A stretch of 64,000 nt of DNA from Prostheceraeus crozeri (Eukaryota > Platyhelminthes > Polycladida > Euryleptidae). A program made the position numbers and the translations under genes. The notes beneath the pieces were generated by a model. It ran no database searches, was not told the DNA's origin, and saw only the letters and a list, made by a program, of their open reading frames with translations. Location: contig CAJQUW010008763.1 of the NCBI GenBank assembly GCA_907163375.1, forward strand, positions 1-64,000, given 5' to 3'. Shown in pieces: positions 14,001-29,000 of the stretch (position 1 is its first letter; every line of letters begins with the position of its first letter).

Positions 14001-17000
14001 AAATGTCACATGTTTGGTACAAACGAGACGTTTGCGCATGGCAAATGTCACGATACAACAATGAAATTTGACATGGAGGTACCTGTGACTATTGTGAAGA
14101 TGCTTAGCATAGACAAACGCGTCATCTAAGGGTGCATAGGAAGACAAACGCATAGAGTTTAGAGGAGAATTCACAAAATGTCACATGTTTGGTACAAACG
14201 AGACGTTTGCGCATGGCAAATGTCACGATACAACAATGAAATTTGACATGGAGGTACCTGTGACTATTGTGAAGATGCTTAGCATTGACAAACGCGTCAT
14301 CTAAGGGTGCATAGGAAGACAAACGCATAGAGTTTAGAGGAGAATTCACAAAATGTCACATGTTTGGTACAAACGAGACGTTTGCGCATGGCAAATGTCA
14401 CGATACAACAATGAAATTTGACATGGAGGTACCTGTGACTATTGTGAAGATGCTTAGCATAGACAAACGCGTCATCTAAGGGTGCATAGGAAGACAAACG
14501 CATAGAGTTTAGAGGAGAATTCACAAAATGTCACATGTTTGGTACAAACGAGACGTTTGCGCATGGCAAATGTCACGATACAACAATGAAATTTGACATG
14601 GAGGTACCTGTGACTATTGTGAAGATGCTTAGCATTGACAAACGCGTCATCTAAGGGTGAATAGGAAGACAAACGCATAGAGTTTAGAGGAGAATTCACA
14701 AAATGTCACATGTTTGGTACAAACGAGACGTTTGCGCATGGCAAATGTCACGATACAACAATGAAATTTGACATGGAGGTACCTGTGACTATTGTGAAGA
14801 TGCTTAGCATAGACAAACGCGTCATCTAAGGGTGCATAGGAAGACAAACGCATAGAGTTTAGAGGAGAATTCACAAAATGTCACATGTTTGGTACAAACG
14901 AGACGTTTGCGCATGGCAAATGTCACGATACAACAATGAAATTTGACATGGAGGTACCTGTGACTATTGTGAAGATGCTTAGCATAGACAAACGCGTCAT
15001 CTAAGGGTGCATAGGAAGACAAACGCATAGAGTTTAGAGGAGAATTCACAAAATGTCACATGTTTGGTACAAACGAGACGTTTGCGCATGGCAAATGTCA
15101 CGATACAACAATGAAATTTGACATGGAGGTACCTGTGACTATTGTGAAGATGCTTAGCATTGACAAACGCGTCATCTAAGGGTGCATAGGAAGACAAACG
15201 CATAGAGTTTAGAGGAGAATTCACAAAATGTCACATGTTTGGTACAAACGAGACGTTTGCGCATGGCAAATGTCACGATACAACAATGAAATTTGACATG
15301 GAGGTACCTGTGACTATTGTGAAGATGCTTAGCATTGACAAACGCGTCATCTAGGGGTGCATAGGAAGACAAACGCATAGAGTTTAGAGGAGAATTCACA
15401 AAATGTCACATGTTTGGTACAAACGAGACGTTTGCGCATGGCAAATGTCACGATACAACAATGAAATTTGACATGGAGGTACCTGTGACTATTGTGAAGA
15501 TGCTTAGCATAGACAAACGCGTCATCTAAGGGTGCATAGGAAGACAAACGCATAGAGTTTAGAGGAGAATTCACAAAATGTCACATGTTTGGTACAAACG
15601 AGACGTTTGCGCATGGCAAATGTCACGATACAACAATGAAATTTGACATGGAGGTACCTGTGACTATTGTGAAGATGCTTAGCATTGACAAACGCGTCAT
15701 CTAAGGGTGCATAGGAAGACAAACGCATAGAGTTTAGAGGAGAATTCACAAAATGTCACATGTTTGGTACAAACGAGACGTTTGCGCATGGCAAATGTCA
15801 CGATACAACAATGAAATTTGACATGGAGGTACCTGTGACTATTGTGAAGATGCTTAGCATAGACAAACGCGTCATCTAAGGGTGCATAGGAAGACAAACG
15901 CATAGAGTTTAGAGGAGAATTCACAAAATGTCACATGTTTGGTACAAACGAGACGTTTGCGCATGGCAAATGTCACGATACAACAATGAAATTTGACATG
16001 GAGGTACCTGTGACTATTGTGAAGATGCTTAGCATAGACAAACGCGTCATCTAAGGGTGCATAGGAAGACAAACGCATAGAGTTTAGAGGAGAATTCACA
16101 AAATGTCACATGTTTGGTACAAACGAGACGTTTGCGCATGGCAAATGTCACGATACAACAATGAAATTTGACATGGAGGTACCTGTGACTATTGTGAAGA
16201 TGCTTAGCATAGACAAACGCGTCATCTAAGGGTGCATAGGAAGACAAACGCATAGAGTTTAGAGGAGAATTCACAAAATGTCACATGTTTGGTACAAACG
16301 AGACGTTTGCGCATGGCAAATGTCACGATACAACAATGAAATTTGACATGGAGGTACCTGTGACTATTGTGAAGATGCTTAGCATAGACAAACGCGTCAT
16401 CTAAGGGTGCATAGGAAGACAAACGCATAGAGTTTAGAGGAGAATTCACAAAATGTCACATGTTTGGTACAAACGAGACGTTTGCGCATGGCAAATGTCA
16501 CGATACAACAATGAAATTTGACATGGAGGTACCTGTGACTATTGTGAAGATGCTTAGCATAGACAAACGCGTCATCTAAGGGTGCATAGGAAGACAAACG
16601 CATAGAGTTTAGAGGAGAATTCACAAAATGTCACATGTTTGGTACAAACGAGACGTTTGCGCATGGCAAATGTCACGATACAACAATGAAATTTGACATG
16701 GAGGTACCTGTGACTATTGTGAAGATGCTTAGCATTGACAAACGCGTCATCTAAGGGTGCATAGGAAGACAAACGCATAGAGTTTAGAGGAGAATTCACA
16801 AAATGTCACATGTTTGGTACAAACGAGACGTTTGCGCATGGCAAATGTCACGATACAACAATGAAATTTGACATGGAGGTACCTGTGACTATTGTGAAGA
16901 TGCTTAGCATTGACAAACGCGTCATCTAGGGGTGCATAGGAAGACAAACGCATAGAGTTTAGAGGAGAATTCACAAAATGTCACATGTTTGGTACAAACG

Positions 17001-20000
17001 AGACGTTTGCGCATGGCAAATGTCACGATACAACAATGAAATTTGACATGGAGGTACCTGTGACTATTGTGAAGATGCTTAGCATTGACAAACGCGTCAT
17101 CTAGGGGTGCATAGGATGACAAACGCATAGAGTTTAGAGGAGAATTCACAAAATGTCACATGTTTGGTACAAACGAGACGTTTGCGCATGGCAAATGTCA
17201 CGATACAACAATGAAATTTGACATGGAGGTACCTGTGACTATTGTGAAGATGCTTAGCATAGATAAACGCGTCATCTAAGGGTGCATAGGAAGACAAACG
17301 CATAGAGTTTAGAGGAGAATTCACAAAATGTCACATGTTTGGTACAAACGAGACGTTTGCGCATGGCAAATGTCACGATACAACAATGAAATTTGACATG
17401 GAGGTACCTGTGACTATTGTGAAGATGCTTAGCATTGACAAACGCGTCATCTAGGGGTGGATAGGAAGACAAACGCATAGAGTTTAGAGGAGAATTCACA
17501 AAATGTCACATGTTTGGTACAAACGAGACGTTTGCGCATGGCAAATGTCACGATACAACAATGAAATTTGACATGGAGGTACCTGTGACTATTGTGAAGA
17601 TGCTTAGCATAGATAAACGCGTCATCTCAAGGTGCATGGGATGACAAACGCATAGAGTTTAGAGGAGAATTCAGAAAATGTCACATGTTTGGTACAAACG
17701 AGACGTTTGCGCATGGCAAATGTCACGATACAACAATGAAATTTGACATGGAGGTACCTGTGACTATTGTGAAGATGCTTAGCATAGACAAACGCGTCAT
17801 CTAAGGGTGCATAGGAAGACAAACGCATAGAGTTTAGAGGAGAATTCACAAAATGTCACATGTTTGGTACAAACGAGACGTTTGCGCATGGCAAATGTCA
17901 CGATACAACAATGAAATTTGACATGGAGGTACCTGTGACTATTGTGAAGATGCTTAGCATAGACAAACGCGTCATCTAAGGGTGCATAGGAAGACAAACG
18001 CATAGAGTTTAGAGGAGAATTCACAAAATGTCACATGTTTGGTACAAACGAGACGTTTGCGCATGGCAAATGTCACGATACAACAATGAAATTTGACATG
18101 GAGGTACCTGTGACTATTGTGAAGATGCTTAGCATTGACAAACGCGTCATCTAAGGGTGCATAGGAAGACAAACGCATAGAGTTTAGAGGAGAATTCACA
18201 AAATGTCACATGTTTGGTACAAACGAGACGTTTGCGCATGGCAAATGTCACGATACAACAATGAAATTTGACATGGAGGTACCTGTGACTATTGTGAAGA
18301 TGCTTAGCATTGACAAACGCGTCATCTAGGGGTGCATAGGAAGACAAACGCATAGAGTTTAGAGGAGAATTCACAAAATGTCACATGTTTGGTACAAACG
18401 AGACGTTTGCGCATGGCAAATGTCACGATACAACAATGAAATTTGACATGGAGGTACCTGTGACTATTGTGAAGATGCTTAGCATAGATAAACGCGTCAT
18501 CTCAAGGTGCATAGGATGACAAACGCATAGAGTTTAGAGGAGAATTCACAAAATGTCACATGTTTGGTACAAACGAGACGTTTGCGCATGGCAAATGTCA
18601 CGATACAACAATGAAATTTGACATGGAGGTACCTGTGACTATTGTGAAGATGCTTAGCATTGACAAACGCGTCATCTAGGGGTGGATAGGAAGACAAACG
18701 CATAGAGTTTAGAGGAGAATTCACAAAATGTCACATGTTTGGTACAAACGAGACGTTTGCGCATGGCAAATGTCACGATACAACAATGAAATTTGACATG
18801 GAGGTACCTGTGACTATTGTGAAGATGCTTAGCATAGACAAACGCGTCATCTAAGGGTGCATAGGAAGACAAACGCATAGAGTTTAGAGGAGAATTCACA
18901 AAATGTCACATGTTTGGTACAAACGAGACGTTTGCGCATGGCAAATGTCACGATACAACAATGAAATTTGACATGGAGGTACCTGTGACTATTGTGAAGA
19001 TGCTTAGCATAGACAAACGCGTCATCTAAGGGTGCATAGGAAGACAAACGCATAGAGTTTAGAGGAGAATTCACAAAATGTCACATGTTTGGTACAAACG
19101 AGACGTTTGCGCATGGCAAATGTCACGATACAACAATGAAATTTGACATGGAGGTACCTGTGACTATTGTGAAGATGCTTAGCATTGACAAACGCGTCAT
19201 CTAAGGGTGCATAGGAAGACAAACGCATAGAGTTTAGAGGAGAATTCACAAAATGTCACATGTTTGGTACAAACGAGACGTTTGCGCATGGCAAATGTCA
19301 CGATACAACAATGAAATTTGACATGGAGGTACCTGTGACTATTGTGAAGATGCTTAGCATTGACAAACGCGTCATCTAAGGGTGCATAGGAAGACAAACG
19401 CATAGAGTTTAGAGGAGAATTCACAAAATGTCACATGTTTGGTACAAACGAGACGTTTGCGCATGGCAAATGTCACGATACAACAATGAAATTTGACATG
19501 GAGGTACCTGTGACTATTGTGAAGATGCTTAGCATTGACAAACGCGTCATCTAAGGGTGCATAGGAAGACAAACGCATAGAGTTTAGAGGAGAATTCACA
19601 AAATGTCACATGTTTGGTACAAACGAGACGTTTGCGCATGGCAAATGTCACGATACAACAATGAAATTTGACATGGAGGTACCTGTGACTATTGTGAAGA
19701 TGCTTAGCATTGACAAACGCGTCATCTAGGGGTGCATAGGATGACAAACGCATAGAGTTTAGAGGAGAATTCACAAAATGTCACATGTTTGGTACAAACG
19801 AGACGTTTGCGCATGGCAAATGTCACGATACAACAATGAAATTTGACATGGAGGTACCTGTGACTATTGTGAAGATGCTTAGCATAGATAAACGCGTCAT
19901 CTAAGGGTGCATAGGAAGACAAACGCATAGAGTTTAGAGGAGAATTCACAAAATGTCACATGTTTGGTACAAACGAGACGTTTGCGCATGGCAAATGTCA

Positions 20001-23000
20001 CGATACAACAATGAAATTTGACATGGAGGTACCTGTGACTATTGTGAAGATGCTTAGCATAGAAAAACGCGTCATCTAAGGGTGCATAGGAAGACAAACG
20101 CATAGAGTTTAGAGGAGAATTCACAAAATGTCACATGTTTGGTACAAACGAGACGTTTGCGCATGGCAAATGTCACGATACAACAATGAAATTTGACATG
20201 GAGGTACCTGTGACTATTGTGAAGATGCTTAGCATTGACAAACGCGTCATCTAGGGGTGCATAGGATGACAAACGCATAGAGTTTAGAGGAGAATTCACA
20301 AAATGTCACATGTTTGGTACAAACGAGACGTTTGCGCATGGCAAATGTCACGATACAACAATGAAATTTGACATGGAGGTACCTGTGACTATTGTGAAGA
20401 TGCTTAGCATAGATAAACGCGTCATCTAAGGGTGCATAGGAAGACAAACGCATAGAGTTTAGAGGAGAATTCACAAAATGTCACATGTTTGGTACAAACG
20501 AGACGTTTGCGCATGGCAAATGTCACGATACAACAATGAAATTTGACATGGAGGTACCTGTGACTATTGTGAAGATGCTTAGCATTGACAAACGCGTCAT
20601 CTAGGGGTGGATAGGAAGACAAACGCATAGAGTTTAGAGGAGAATTCACAAAATGTCACATGTTTGGTACAAACGAGACGTTTGCGCATGGCAAATGTCA
20701 CGATACAACAATGAAATTTGACATGGAGGTACCTGTGACTATTGTGAAGATGCTTAGCATTGACAAACGCGTCATCTAAGGGTGCATAGGAAGACAAACG
20801 CATAGAGTTTAGAGGAGAATTCACAAAATGTCACATGTTTGGTACAAACGAGACGTTTGCGCATGGCAAATGTCACGATACAACAATGAAATTTGACATG
20901 GAGGTACCTGTGACTATTGTGAAGATGCTTAGCATTGACAAACGCGTCATCTAAGGGTGCATAGGAAGACAAACGCATAGAGTTTAGAGGAGAATTCACA
21001 AAATGTCACATGTTTGGTACAAACGAGACGTTTGCGCATGGCAAATGTCACGATACAACAATGAAATTTGACATGGAGGTACCTGTGACTATTGTGAAGA
21101 TGCTTAGCATAGACAAACGCGTCATCTAAGGGTGCATAGGAAGACAAACGCATAGAGTTTAGAGGAGAATTCACAAAATGTCACATGTTTGGTACAAACG
21201 AGACGTTTGCGCATGGCAAATGTCACGATACAACAATGAAATTTGACATGGAGGTACCTGTGACTATTGTGAAGATGCTTAGCATTGACAAACGCGTCAT
21301 CTAAGGGTGCATAGGAAGACAAACGCATAGAGTTTAGAGGAGAATTCACAAAATGTCACATGTTTGGTACAAACGAGACGTTTGCGCATGGCAAATGTCA
21401 CGATACAACAATGAAATTTGACATGGAGGTACCTGTGACTATTGTGAAGATGCTTAGCATAGCCAAACGCGTCATCTAAGGGTGCATAGGAAGACAAACG
21501 CATAGAGTTTAGAGGAGAATTCACAAAATGTCACATGTTTGGTACAAACGAGACGTTTGCGCATGGCAAATGTCACGATACAACAATGAAATTTGACATG
21601 GAGGTACCTGTGACTATTGTGAAGATGCTTAGCATAGATAAACGCGTCATCTAAGGGTGCATAGGAAGACAAACGCATAGAGTTTAGAGGAGAATTCACA
21701 AAATGTCACATGTTTGGTACAAACGAGACGTTTGCGCATGGCAAATGTCACGATACAACAATGAAATTTGACATGGAGGTACCTGTGACTATTGTGAAGA
21801 TGCTTAGCATTGACAAACGCGTCATCTAGGGGTGGATAGGAAGACAAACGCATAGAGTTTAGAGGAGAATTCACAAAATGTCACATGTTTGGTACAAACG
21901 AGACGTTTGCGCATGGCAAATGTCACGATACAACAATGAAATTTGACATGGAGGTACCTGTGACTATTGTGAAGATGCTTAGCATTGACAAACGCGTCAT
22001 CTAAGGGTGCATAGGAAGACAAACGCATAGAGTTTAGAGGAGAATTCACAAAATGTCACATGTTTGGTACAAACGAGACGTTTGCGCATGGCAAATGTCA
22101 CGATACAACAATGAAATTTGACATGGAGGTACCTGTGACTATTGTGAAGATGCTTAGCATTGACAAACGCGTCATCTAAGGGTGCATAGGAAGACAAACG
22201 CATAGAGTTTAGAGGAGAATTCACAAAATGTCACATGTTTGGTACAAACGAGACGTTTGCGCATGGCAAATGTCACGATACAACAATGAAATTTGACATG
22301 GAGGTACCTGTGACTATTGTGAAGATGCTTAGCATTGACAAACGCGTCATCTAAGGGTGCATAGGAAGACAAACGCATAGAGTTTAGAGGAGAATTCACA
22401 AAATGTCACATGTTTGGTACAAACGAGACGTTTGCGCATGGCAAATGTCACGATACAACAATGAAATTTGACATGGAGGTACCTGTGACTATTGTGAAGA
22501 TGCTTAGCATAGACAAACGCGTCATCTCAAGGTGCATAGGAAGACAAACGCATAGAGTTTAGAGGAGAATTCACAAAATGTCACATGTTTGGTACAAACG
22601 AGACGTTTGCGCATGGCAAATGTCACGATACAACAATGAAATTTGACATGGAGGTACCTGTGACTATTGTGAAGATGCTTAGCATTGACAAACGCGTCAT
22701 CTAAGGGTGCATAGGAAGACAAACGCATAGAGTTTAGAGGAGAATTCACAAAATGTCACATGTTTGGTACAAACGAGACGTTTGCGCATGGCAAATGTCA
22801 CGATACAACAATGAAATTTGACATGGAGGTACCTGTGACTATTGTGAAGATGCTTAGCATAGACAAACGCGTCATCTAAGGGTGCATAGGAAGACAAACG
22901 CATAGAGTTTAGAGGAGAATTCACAAAATGTCACATGTTTGGTACAAACGAGACGTTTGCGCATGGCAAATGTCACGATACAACAATGAAATTTGACATG

Positions 23001-26000
23001 GAGGTACCTGTGACTATTGTGAAGATGCTTAGCATAGACAAACGCGTCATCTAAGGGTGCATAGGAAGACAAACGCATAGAGTTTAGAGGAGAATTCACA
23101 AAATGTCACATGTTTGGTACAAACGAGACGTTTGCGCATGGCAAATGTCACGATACAACAATGAAATTTGACATGGAGGTACCTGTGACTATTGTGAAGA
23201 TGCTTAGCATTGACAAACGCGTCATCTAGGGGTGCATAGGATGACAAACGCATAGAGTTTAGAGGAGAATTCATAAAATGTCACATGTTTGGTACAAACG
23301 AGACGTTTGCGCATGGCAAATGTCACGATACAACAATGAAATTTGACATGGAGGTACCTGTGACTATTGTGAAGATGCTTAGCATTGACAAACGCGTCAT
23401 CTAAGGGTGCATAGGAAGACAAACGCATAGAGTTTAGAGGAGAATTCACAAAATGTCACATGTTTGGTACAAACGAGACGTTTGCGCATGGCAAATGTCA
23501 CGATACAACAATGAAATTTGACATGGAGGTACCTGTGACTATTGTGAAGATGCTTAGCATAGACAAACGCGTCATCTAAGGGTGCATAGGAAGACAAACG
23601 CATAGAGTTTAGAGGAGAATTCACAAAATGTCACATGTTTGGTACAAACGAGACGTTTGCGCATGGCAAATGTCACGATACAACAATGAAATTTGACATG
23701 GAGGTACCTGTGACTATTGTGAAGATGCTTAGCATTGACAAACGCGTCATCTAAGGGTGGATAGGAAGACAAACGCATAGAGTTTAGAGGAGAATTCACA
23801 AAATGTCACATGTTTGGTACAAACGAGACGTTTGCGCATGGCAAATGTCACGATACAACAATGAAATTTGACATGGAGGTACCTGTGACTATTGTGAAGA
23901 TGCTTAGCATAGACAAACGCGTCATCTAAGGGTGCATAGGAAGACAAACGCATAGAGTTTAGAGGAGAATTCACAAAATGTCACATGTTTGGTACAAACG
24001 AGACGTTTGCGCATGGCAAATGTCACGATACAACAATGAAATTTGACATGGAGGTACCTGTGACTATTGTGAAGATGCTTAGCATTGACAAACGCGTCAT
24101 CTAAGGGTGCATAGGAAGACAAACGCATAGAGTTTAGAGGAGAATTCACAAAATGTCACATGTTTGGTACAAACGAGACGTTTGCGCATGGCAAATGTCA
24201 CGATACAACAATGAAATTTGACATGGAGGTACCTGTGACTATTGTGAAGATGCTTAGCATTGACAAACGCGTCATCTAAGGGTGCATAGGAAGACAAACG
24301 CATAGAGTTTAGAGGAGAATTCACAAAATGTCACATGTTTGGTACAAACGAGACGTTTGCGCATGGCAAATGTCACGATACAACAATGAAATTTGACATG
24401 GAGGTACCTGTGACTATTGTGAAGATGCTTAGCATTGACAAACGCGTCATCTAAGGGTGCATAGGAAGACAAACGCATAGAGTTTAGAGGAGAATTCACA
24501 AAATGTCACATGTTTGGTACAAACGAGACGTTTGCGCATGGCAAATGTCACGATACAACAATGAAATTTGACATGGAGGTACCTGTGACTATTGTGAAGA
24601 TGCTTAGCATTGACAAACGCGTCATCTAGGGGTGCATAGGAAGACAAACGCATAGAGTTTAGAGGAGAATTCACAAAATGTCACATGTTTGGTACAAACG
24701 AGACGTTTGCGCATGGCAAATGTCACGATACAACAATGAAATTTGACATGGAGGTACCTGTGACTATTGTGAAGATGCTTAGCATTGACAAACGCGTCAT
24801 CTCAAGGTGCATAGGAAGACAAACGCATAGAGTTTAGAGGAGAATTCACAAAATGTCACATGTTTGGTACAAACGAGACGTTTGCGCATGGCAAATGTCA
24901 CGATACAACAATGAAATTTGACATGGAGGTACCTGTGACTATTGTGAAGATGCTTAGCATTGACAAACGCGTCATCTAGGGGTGCATAGGAAGACAAACG
25001 CATAGAGTTTAGAGGAGAATTCACAAAATGTCACATGTTTGGTACAAACGAGACGTTTGCGCATGGCAAATGTCACGATACAACAATGAAATTTGACATG
25101 GAGGTACCTGTGACTATTGTGAAGATGCTTAGCATAGACAAACGCGTCATCTAAGGGTGCATAGGAAGACAAACGCATAGAGTTTAGAGGAGAATTCACA
25201 AAATGTCACATGTTTGGTACAAACGAGACGTTTGCGCATGGCAAATGTCACGATACAACAATGAAATTTGACATGGAGGTACCTGTGACTATTGTGAAGA
25301 TGCTTAGCATAGATAAACGCGTCATCTAAGGGTGCATAGGAAGACAAACGCATAGAGTTTAGAGGAGAATTCACAAAATGTCACATGTTTGGTACAAACG
25401 AGACGTTTGCGCATGGCAAATGTCACGATACAACAATGAAATTTGACATGGAGGTACCTGTGACTATTGTGAAGATGCTTAGCATTGACAAACGCGTCAT
25501 CTAAGGGTGCATAGGAAGACAAACGCATAGAGTTTAGAGGAGAATTCACAAAATGTCACATGTTTGGTACAAACGAGACGTTTGCGCATGGCAAATGTCA
25601 CGATACAACAATGAAATTTGACATGGAGGTACCTGTGACTATTGTGAAGATGCTTAGCATTGACAAACGCGTCATCTAAGGGTGCATAGGAAGACAAACG
25701 CATAGAGTTTAGAGGAGAATTCACAAAATGTCACATGTTTGGTACAAACGAGACGTTTGCGCATGGCAAATGTCACGATACAACAATGAAATTTGACATG
25801 GAGGTACCTGTGACTATTGTGAAGATGCTTAGCATTGACAAACGCGTCATCTAAGGGTGCATAGGAAGACAAACGCATAGAGTTTAGAGGAGAATTCACA
25901 AAATGTCACATGTTTGGTACAAACGAGACGTTTGCGCATGGCAAATGTCACGATACAACAATGAAATTTGACATGGAGGTACCTGTGACTATTGTGAAGA

Positions 26001-29000
26001 TGCTTAGCATTGACAAACGCGTCATCTAAGGGTGCATAGGAAGACAAACGCATAGAGTTTAGAGGAGAATTCACAAAATGTCACATGTTTGGTACAAACG
26101 AGACGTTTGCGCATGGCAAATGTCACGATACAACAATGAAATTTGACATGGAGGTACCTGTGACTATTGTGAAGATGCTTAGCATTGACAAACGCGTCAT
26201 CTAAGGGTGCATAGGAAGACAAACGCATAGAGTTTAGAGGAGAATTCACAAAATGTCACATGTTTGGTACAAACGAGACGTTTGCGCATGGCAAATGTCA
26301 CGATACAACAATGAAATTTGACATGGAGGTACCTGTGACTATTGTGAAGATGCTTAGCATTGACAAACGCGTCATCTAAGGGTGCATAGGAAGACAAACG
26401 CATAGAGTTTAGAGGAGAATTCACAAAATGTCACATGTTTGGTACAAACGAGACGTTTGCGCATGGCAAATGTCACGATACAACAATGAAATTTGACATG
26501 GAGGTACCTGTGACTATTGTGAAGATGCTTAGCATTGACAAACGCGTCATCTAAGGGTGCATAGGAAGACAAACGCATAGAGTTTAGAGGAGAATTCACA
26601 AAATGTCACATGTTTGGTACAAACGAGACGTTTGCGCATGGCAAATGTCACGATACAACAATGAAATTTGACATGGAGGTACCTGTGACTATTGTGAAGA
26701 TGCTTAGCATTGACAAACGCGTCATCTAAGGGTGCATAGGAAGACAAACGCATAGAGTTTAGAGGAGAATTCACAAAATGTCACATGTTTGGTACAAACG
26801 AGACGTTTGCGCATGGCAAATGTCACGATACAACAATGAAATTTGACATGGAGGTACCTGTGACTATTGTGAAGATGCTTAGCATTGACAAACGCGTCAT
26901 CTAAGGGTGCATAGGAAGACAAACGCATAGAGTTTAGAGGAGAATTCACAAAATGTCACATGTTTGGTACAAACGAGACGTTTGCGCATGGCAAATGTCA
27001 CGATACAACAATGAAATTTGACATGGAGGTACCTGTGACTATTGTGAAGATGCTTAGCATAGACAAACGCGTCATCTAAGGGTGCATAGGAAGACAAACG
27101 CATAGAGTTTAGAGGAGAATTCACAAAATGTCACATGTTTGGTACAAACGAGACGTTTGCGCATGGCAAATGTCACGATACAACAATGAAATTTGACATG
27201 GAGGTACCTGTGACTATTGTGAAGATGCTTAGCATTGACAAACGCGTCATCTAAGGGTGCATAGGAAGACAAACGCATAGAGTTTAGAGGAGAATTCACA
27301 AAATGTCACATGTTTGGTACAAACGAGACGTTTGCGCATGGCAAATGTCACGATACAACAATGAAATTTGACATGGAGGTACCTGTGACTATTGTGAAGA
27401 TGCTTAGCATTGACAAACGCGTCATCTAAGGGTGCATAGGAAGACAAACGCATAGAGTTTAGAGGAGAATTCACAAAATGTCACATGTTTGGTACAAACG
27501 AGACGTTTGCGCATGGCAAATGTCACGATACAACAATGAAATTTGACATGGAGGTACCTGTGACTATTGTGAAGATGCTTAGCATTGACAAACGCGTCAT
27601 CTAAAGGTGCATAGGAAGACAAACGCATAGAGTTTAGAGGAGAATTCACAAAATGTCACATGTTTGGTACAAACGAGACGTTTGCGCATGGCAAATGTCA
27701 CGATACAACAATGAAATTTGACATGGAGGTACCTGTGACTATTGTGAAGATGCTTAGCATAGACAAACGCGTCATCTAAGGGTGCATAGGAAGACAAACG
27801 CATAGAGTTTAGAGGAGAATTCACAAAATGTCACATGTTTGGTACAAACGAGACGTTTGCGCATGGCAAATGTCACGATACAACAATGAAATTTGACATG
27901 GAGGTACCTGTGACTATTGTGAAGATGCTTAGCATAGACAAACGCGTCATCTAAGGGTGCATAGGAAGACAAACGCATAGAGTTTAGAGGAGAATTCACA
28001 AAATGTCACATGTTTGGTACAAACGAGACGTTTGCGCATGGCAAATGTCACGATACAACAATGAAATTTGACATGGAGGTACCTGTGACTATTGTGAAGA
28101 TGCTTAGCATTGACAAACGCGTCATCTAAGGGTGCATAGGAAGACAAACGCATAGAGTTTAGAGGAGAATTCACAAAATGTCACATGTTTGGTACAAACG
28201 AGACGTTTGCGCATGGCAAATGTCACGATACAACAATGAAATTTGACATGGAGGTACCTGTGACTATTGTGAAGATGCTTAGCATTGACAAACGCGTCAT
28301 CTAAGGGTGCATAGGAAGACAAACGCATAGAGTTTAGAGGAGAATTCACAAAATGTCACATGTTTGGTACAAACGAGACGTTTGCGCATGGCAAATGTCA
28401 CGATACAACAATGAAATTTGACATGGAGGTACCTGTGACTATTGTGAAGATGCTTAGCATTGACAAACGCGTCATCTAAGGGTGCATAGGAAGACAAACG
28501 CATAGAGTTTAGAGGAGAATTCACAAAATGTCACATGTTTGGTACAAACGAGACGTTTGCGCATGGCAAATGTCACGATACAACAATGAAATTTGACATG
28601 GAGGTACCTGTGACTATTGTGAAGATGCTTAGCATTGACAAACGCGTCATCTAGGGGTGCATAGGATGACAAACGCATAGAGTTTAGAGGAGAATTCACA
28701 AAATGTCACATGTTTGGTACAAACGAGACGTTTGCGCATGGCAAATGTCACGATACAACAATGAAATTTGACATGGAGGTACCTGTGACTATTGTGAAGA
28801 TGCTTAGCATAGATAAACGCGTCATCTAAGGGTGCATAGGAAGACAAACGCATAGAGTTTAGAGGAGAATTCACAAAATGTCACATGTTTGGTACAAACG
28901 AGACGTTTGCGCATGGCAAATGTCACGATACAACAATGAAATTTGACATGGAGGTACCTGTGACTATTGTGAAGATGCTTAGCATAGACAAACGCGTCAT